Assembly: GCA_011800805.1 (NCBI GenBank)
Contig: MPNW01000135.1
Coordinates: 108,439 to 154,789 of the forward strand
Reading direction: 5' to 3'
DNA length: 46,351 bases
Origin: Hirudo medicinalis
Lineage: Eukaryota; Annelida; Clitellata; Hirudinida; Hirudinidae
Below are positions 44,662 through 46,351 of this stretch, one piece after another. The position numbers and the translations under genes were made by a program. Below the pieces are notes generated by a model, which ran no database searches, had not been told where the DNA came from, and saw only the letters and a list, made by a program, of their open reading frames with translations. Within the stretch, counting starts at the first letter, position 1, and each line of letters starts with the position of its first letter.

Positions 44662-44905
44662 CATTTATATAGCGCCCCTACCCGAGGGCGCTCCCTGGCG
44701 GTGCAGGCTGGGTTGCGAACACGACACATTACGACTGTTGCTATTACGATCGCATGCAGGAACGCAACCCATTCNCATTTATATAGCGCCCCTACCCGAG
44801 GGCGCTCCCTGGCGGTGCAGGCTGGGTTGCGAACACGACACATTACGACTGTTGCTATTACGATCGCATGCAGGAACGCAACCCATTCGGCCAACCTGCA
44901 CGTCA
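44662..44905 (+). repeat. Dispersed TTTATATAGCGC element, copy 5, duplicated around the N at 44775
   Basis: 44662-44774 and 44776-44888 are identical (113 bp) with only the N between. The element continues to ggccaacctgcacg near 44905. It splits the CR1 endonuclease fragments, so it inserted after them or between two copies. Confidence 0.85.
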
Positions 44906-45065
44906 ATGGGGCAATGAGGGCGATGTATGGATGAGATGATGAAGGAAGTCTTGCGGTTGTTGAATTTGAGGTGGAGGCCTTCGAATTCAGCATTAGCAGG
45001 AGGTCCCATATTGGTGGACTTCAGTTCATGACGGTGAATGACGGCGATGCCGCTTCAGCGCTTAT
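44906..45065 (-). mobile_element. CR1-like endonuclease fragment, N-terminal part
   Basis: The minus strand reads GIAVIHRHELKSTNMGPP, then EFEGLHLKFNNRKTSFIISS and IHRPHCPID, the middle of a CR1/L2 EEP domain. It ends at a head-to-head junction with a plus-strand copy. Confidence 0.75.
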
Positions 45066-45089
45066 CATTTGAAGACCCACGGTATTGGT

Positions 45090-45775
45090 GGACGGTGATC
45101 AAACATAGACATATCGGAAGTTACCTACTCCGATCATCATCTCGTCTCCTGCAATATCTCCGTAGATATTATGGCCTCCTTCTTCCACCTGTATCATCCA
45201 TCGTCGTAGCCTCAGAAGTATCACATGGGTAGCTTTTGAACGAGATCTCTGATGATCTCCTATATTGCAACTCTTCTGCTGACGACTTCGCCATTCGAGT
45301 CCACAAGTCACTAGAGGAACTCCTCGACAGGCATACCCAGTCAGGAAACTATCCATTCGAGTCGGTCAGCAATCCAATCGCCAAATCTCCCATGCTTGGA
45401 ACGCCTCTACCTTCGTCAACGTAACGACGTTGCCAAGCAACTATACAAGTCTGCTAAAGAAGCTGCCAAGATAGCCATCCTAAACACTAGGGCCTCCTCC
45501 ATTAAGGAGTAACTCAACTCGGATGCTAGACCCTGTTCCATGTGGCGTTCCCTCCACAAACTCCTTCACATTCGTCCGACTCAATACTTCATAGAAGATG
45601 AGTGCTCCACTCTTGTTAACTCATTCAATTCATTTTTCATCTCAAGGATCACAAAAATTCATGAATCAATCGCCAACACCCTTGCCTCATCAACCATATC
45701 TCCTTTCCCTACCAGGCAATTCTCAGGCACCCAATCTGTGTCTTCAGAAAAGGTTCTTTAGCTCATTCGATCTGC
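45090..45775 (+). mobile_element. CR1-like LINE fragment: endonuclease C-terminus and pre-RT linker
   Basis: Plus strand: VTYSDHHLVSCNISVDIM (with the SDHH catalytic motif), FHLYHPSS and a stop, then shifted frames SADDFAIRVHKSLEELLDRH and WRSLHKLLHIRP, and LVNSFNSFFISRITKIHESI. These are the EEP end and the spacer before the RT in CR1-type elements. Stops and frame shifts show decay. Confidence 0.75.
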
Positions 45776-45849
45776 CCAACAAGTCATCTCAAGTCATCTC
45801 CTCTTGACTCTCTCCCCACTACTTTACCCAAGAAATACGCTCTAATCCT

Positions 45850-46351
45850 ATCTCCAATTCTCCAATTCCGATCGGTTGCGTCTATGTTTACATAACGTGT
45901 TTCCTCCGTCGCTACTGCTTAATTTTGGCTGTTCTAGCCATTAAATCTGGACATATCAACTGGATTTGTAAAGTTTAAACGATCTTGAACTCTCCCAGAA
46001 CTCTGATCAGATCAATTCTTCTTCGTTCCTGCGCGTGGACTATTGAACATATCCATCGCCATGTTTGTTTACAGTTCGGAGTTTCTTTGCTCACTCAACC
46101 CAGCTCCTGACAATAGCCGAATTGAAAGAACCCTAAGAAAAGTTCTCTTCAAATTCAAAATATGGCGTCCCCGCAGCTGTTCCTCACCCAAAACATGCAA
46201 TTTCGACCGTACTTCTAATTACTTGCCCAGCACAAGACGCGAACACTCTAAAATTGCTTCCTCGCAACTTAAGATTGGATCGCTCAATTCGAGATCTGCT
46301 GCCAACAAAGCCGCCCTCCTTCACAACATCTTGCAAGAAAATCGTCTGGAT
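45850..46351 (+). mobile_element. Start of another CR1-like LINE, running off the window
   Basis: 45850-46060 looks like 5' UTR. From ATG 46061 a frame of 97 codons is open to the window end; it begins MFVYSSEFLCSL and ends LKIGSLNSRSAANKAALLHN followed by ILQENRLD, the opening strand of a CR1/L2 endonuclease domain. No stop is seen up to 46351, so this copy may be better preserved than its neighbours. Confidence 0.7.

Noticed and set aside
1..46351. CRISPR arrays, operons or phage-type systems
   Set aside because: Spliceosomal introns, metazoan gene families and LINEs show eukaryotic nuclear DNA; no regularly spaced repeats with unique spacers were seen.

Overview
This is an AT-rich, intron-rich metazoan nuclear window. 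It has small exons with GT-AG junctions, dense ATT/CAA/TTC microsatellites and several kinds of retrotransposon debris. The gene content (a DLamide-type neuropeptide precursor, a WIPI/ATG18 protein, a nicotinic acetylcholine receptor alpha subunit and an Ig-superfamily membrane protein) suggests a lophotrochozoan. The GFxxDL-amide peptides point to an annelid. A leech such as Helobdella would fit, but the species is inferred and not proven.

Layout. 1-3352 (minus strand): two secreted-peptide genes. One is cut by the window start (exons 574-455 and 198-127). The other is a complete three-exon neuropeptide precursor (3352-3155, 2845-2796, 1938-1854) predicted to release peptides ending GFRTDL-amide and MFRNDL-amide. 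3353-19200: mostly intergenic, with microsatellites, a tRNA-like sequence (9459-9527), members of a dispersed repeat, a few weak promoter-like sites and no gene I can support firmly. 19223-26043 (plus): a complete ten-exon WIPI1/2 homologue of 512 residues. 28354-28960 (plus): a likely two-exon gene for a small membrane protein of unknown function. 29523-33467 (minus): seven exons of a nicotinic receptor alpha subunit, complete from mature N-terminus to stop codon; the signal-peptide exon was not found.

34384-42826 is a mobile-element island. It holds a Tol2-like hAT end, two same-strand I-group (RT plus RNase H) LINE copies, one carrying a nested insertion, an internally deleted R2-like LINE on the minus strand, a decayed RT on the plus strand, and a second internally deleted R2-like element with its 3' UTR and poly(A). 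43092-44355 (plus): exons of an Ig-domain membrane protein, all with phase-1 introns; a possible signal-peptide exon lies at 40502-40574. 44434-46351: CR1-like LINE pieces, two of them head to head, and the start of a third that runs off the window.

The protein-coding genes do not form an operon or pathway. The neuropeptide precursor and the acetylcholine receptor belong to neural signalling, and WIPI to autophagosome formation. Four single N bases (6313, 12503, 29944, 44775) each sit between two copies of the same sequence. They look like unmerged contig overlaps, so the tandem duplications at those sites are probably artefacts.
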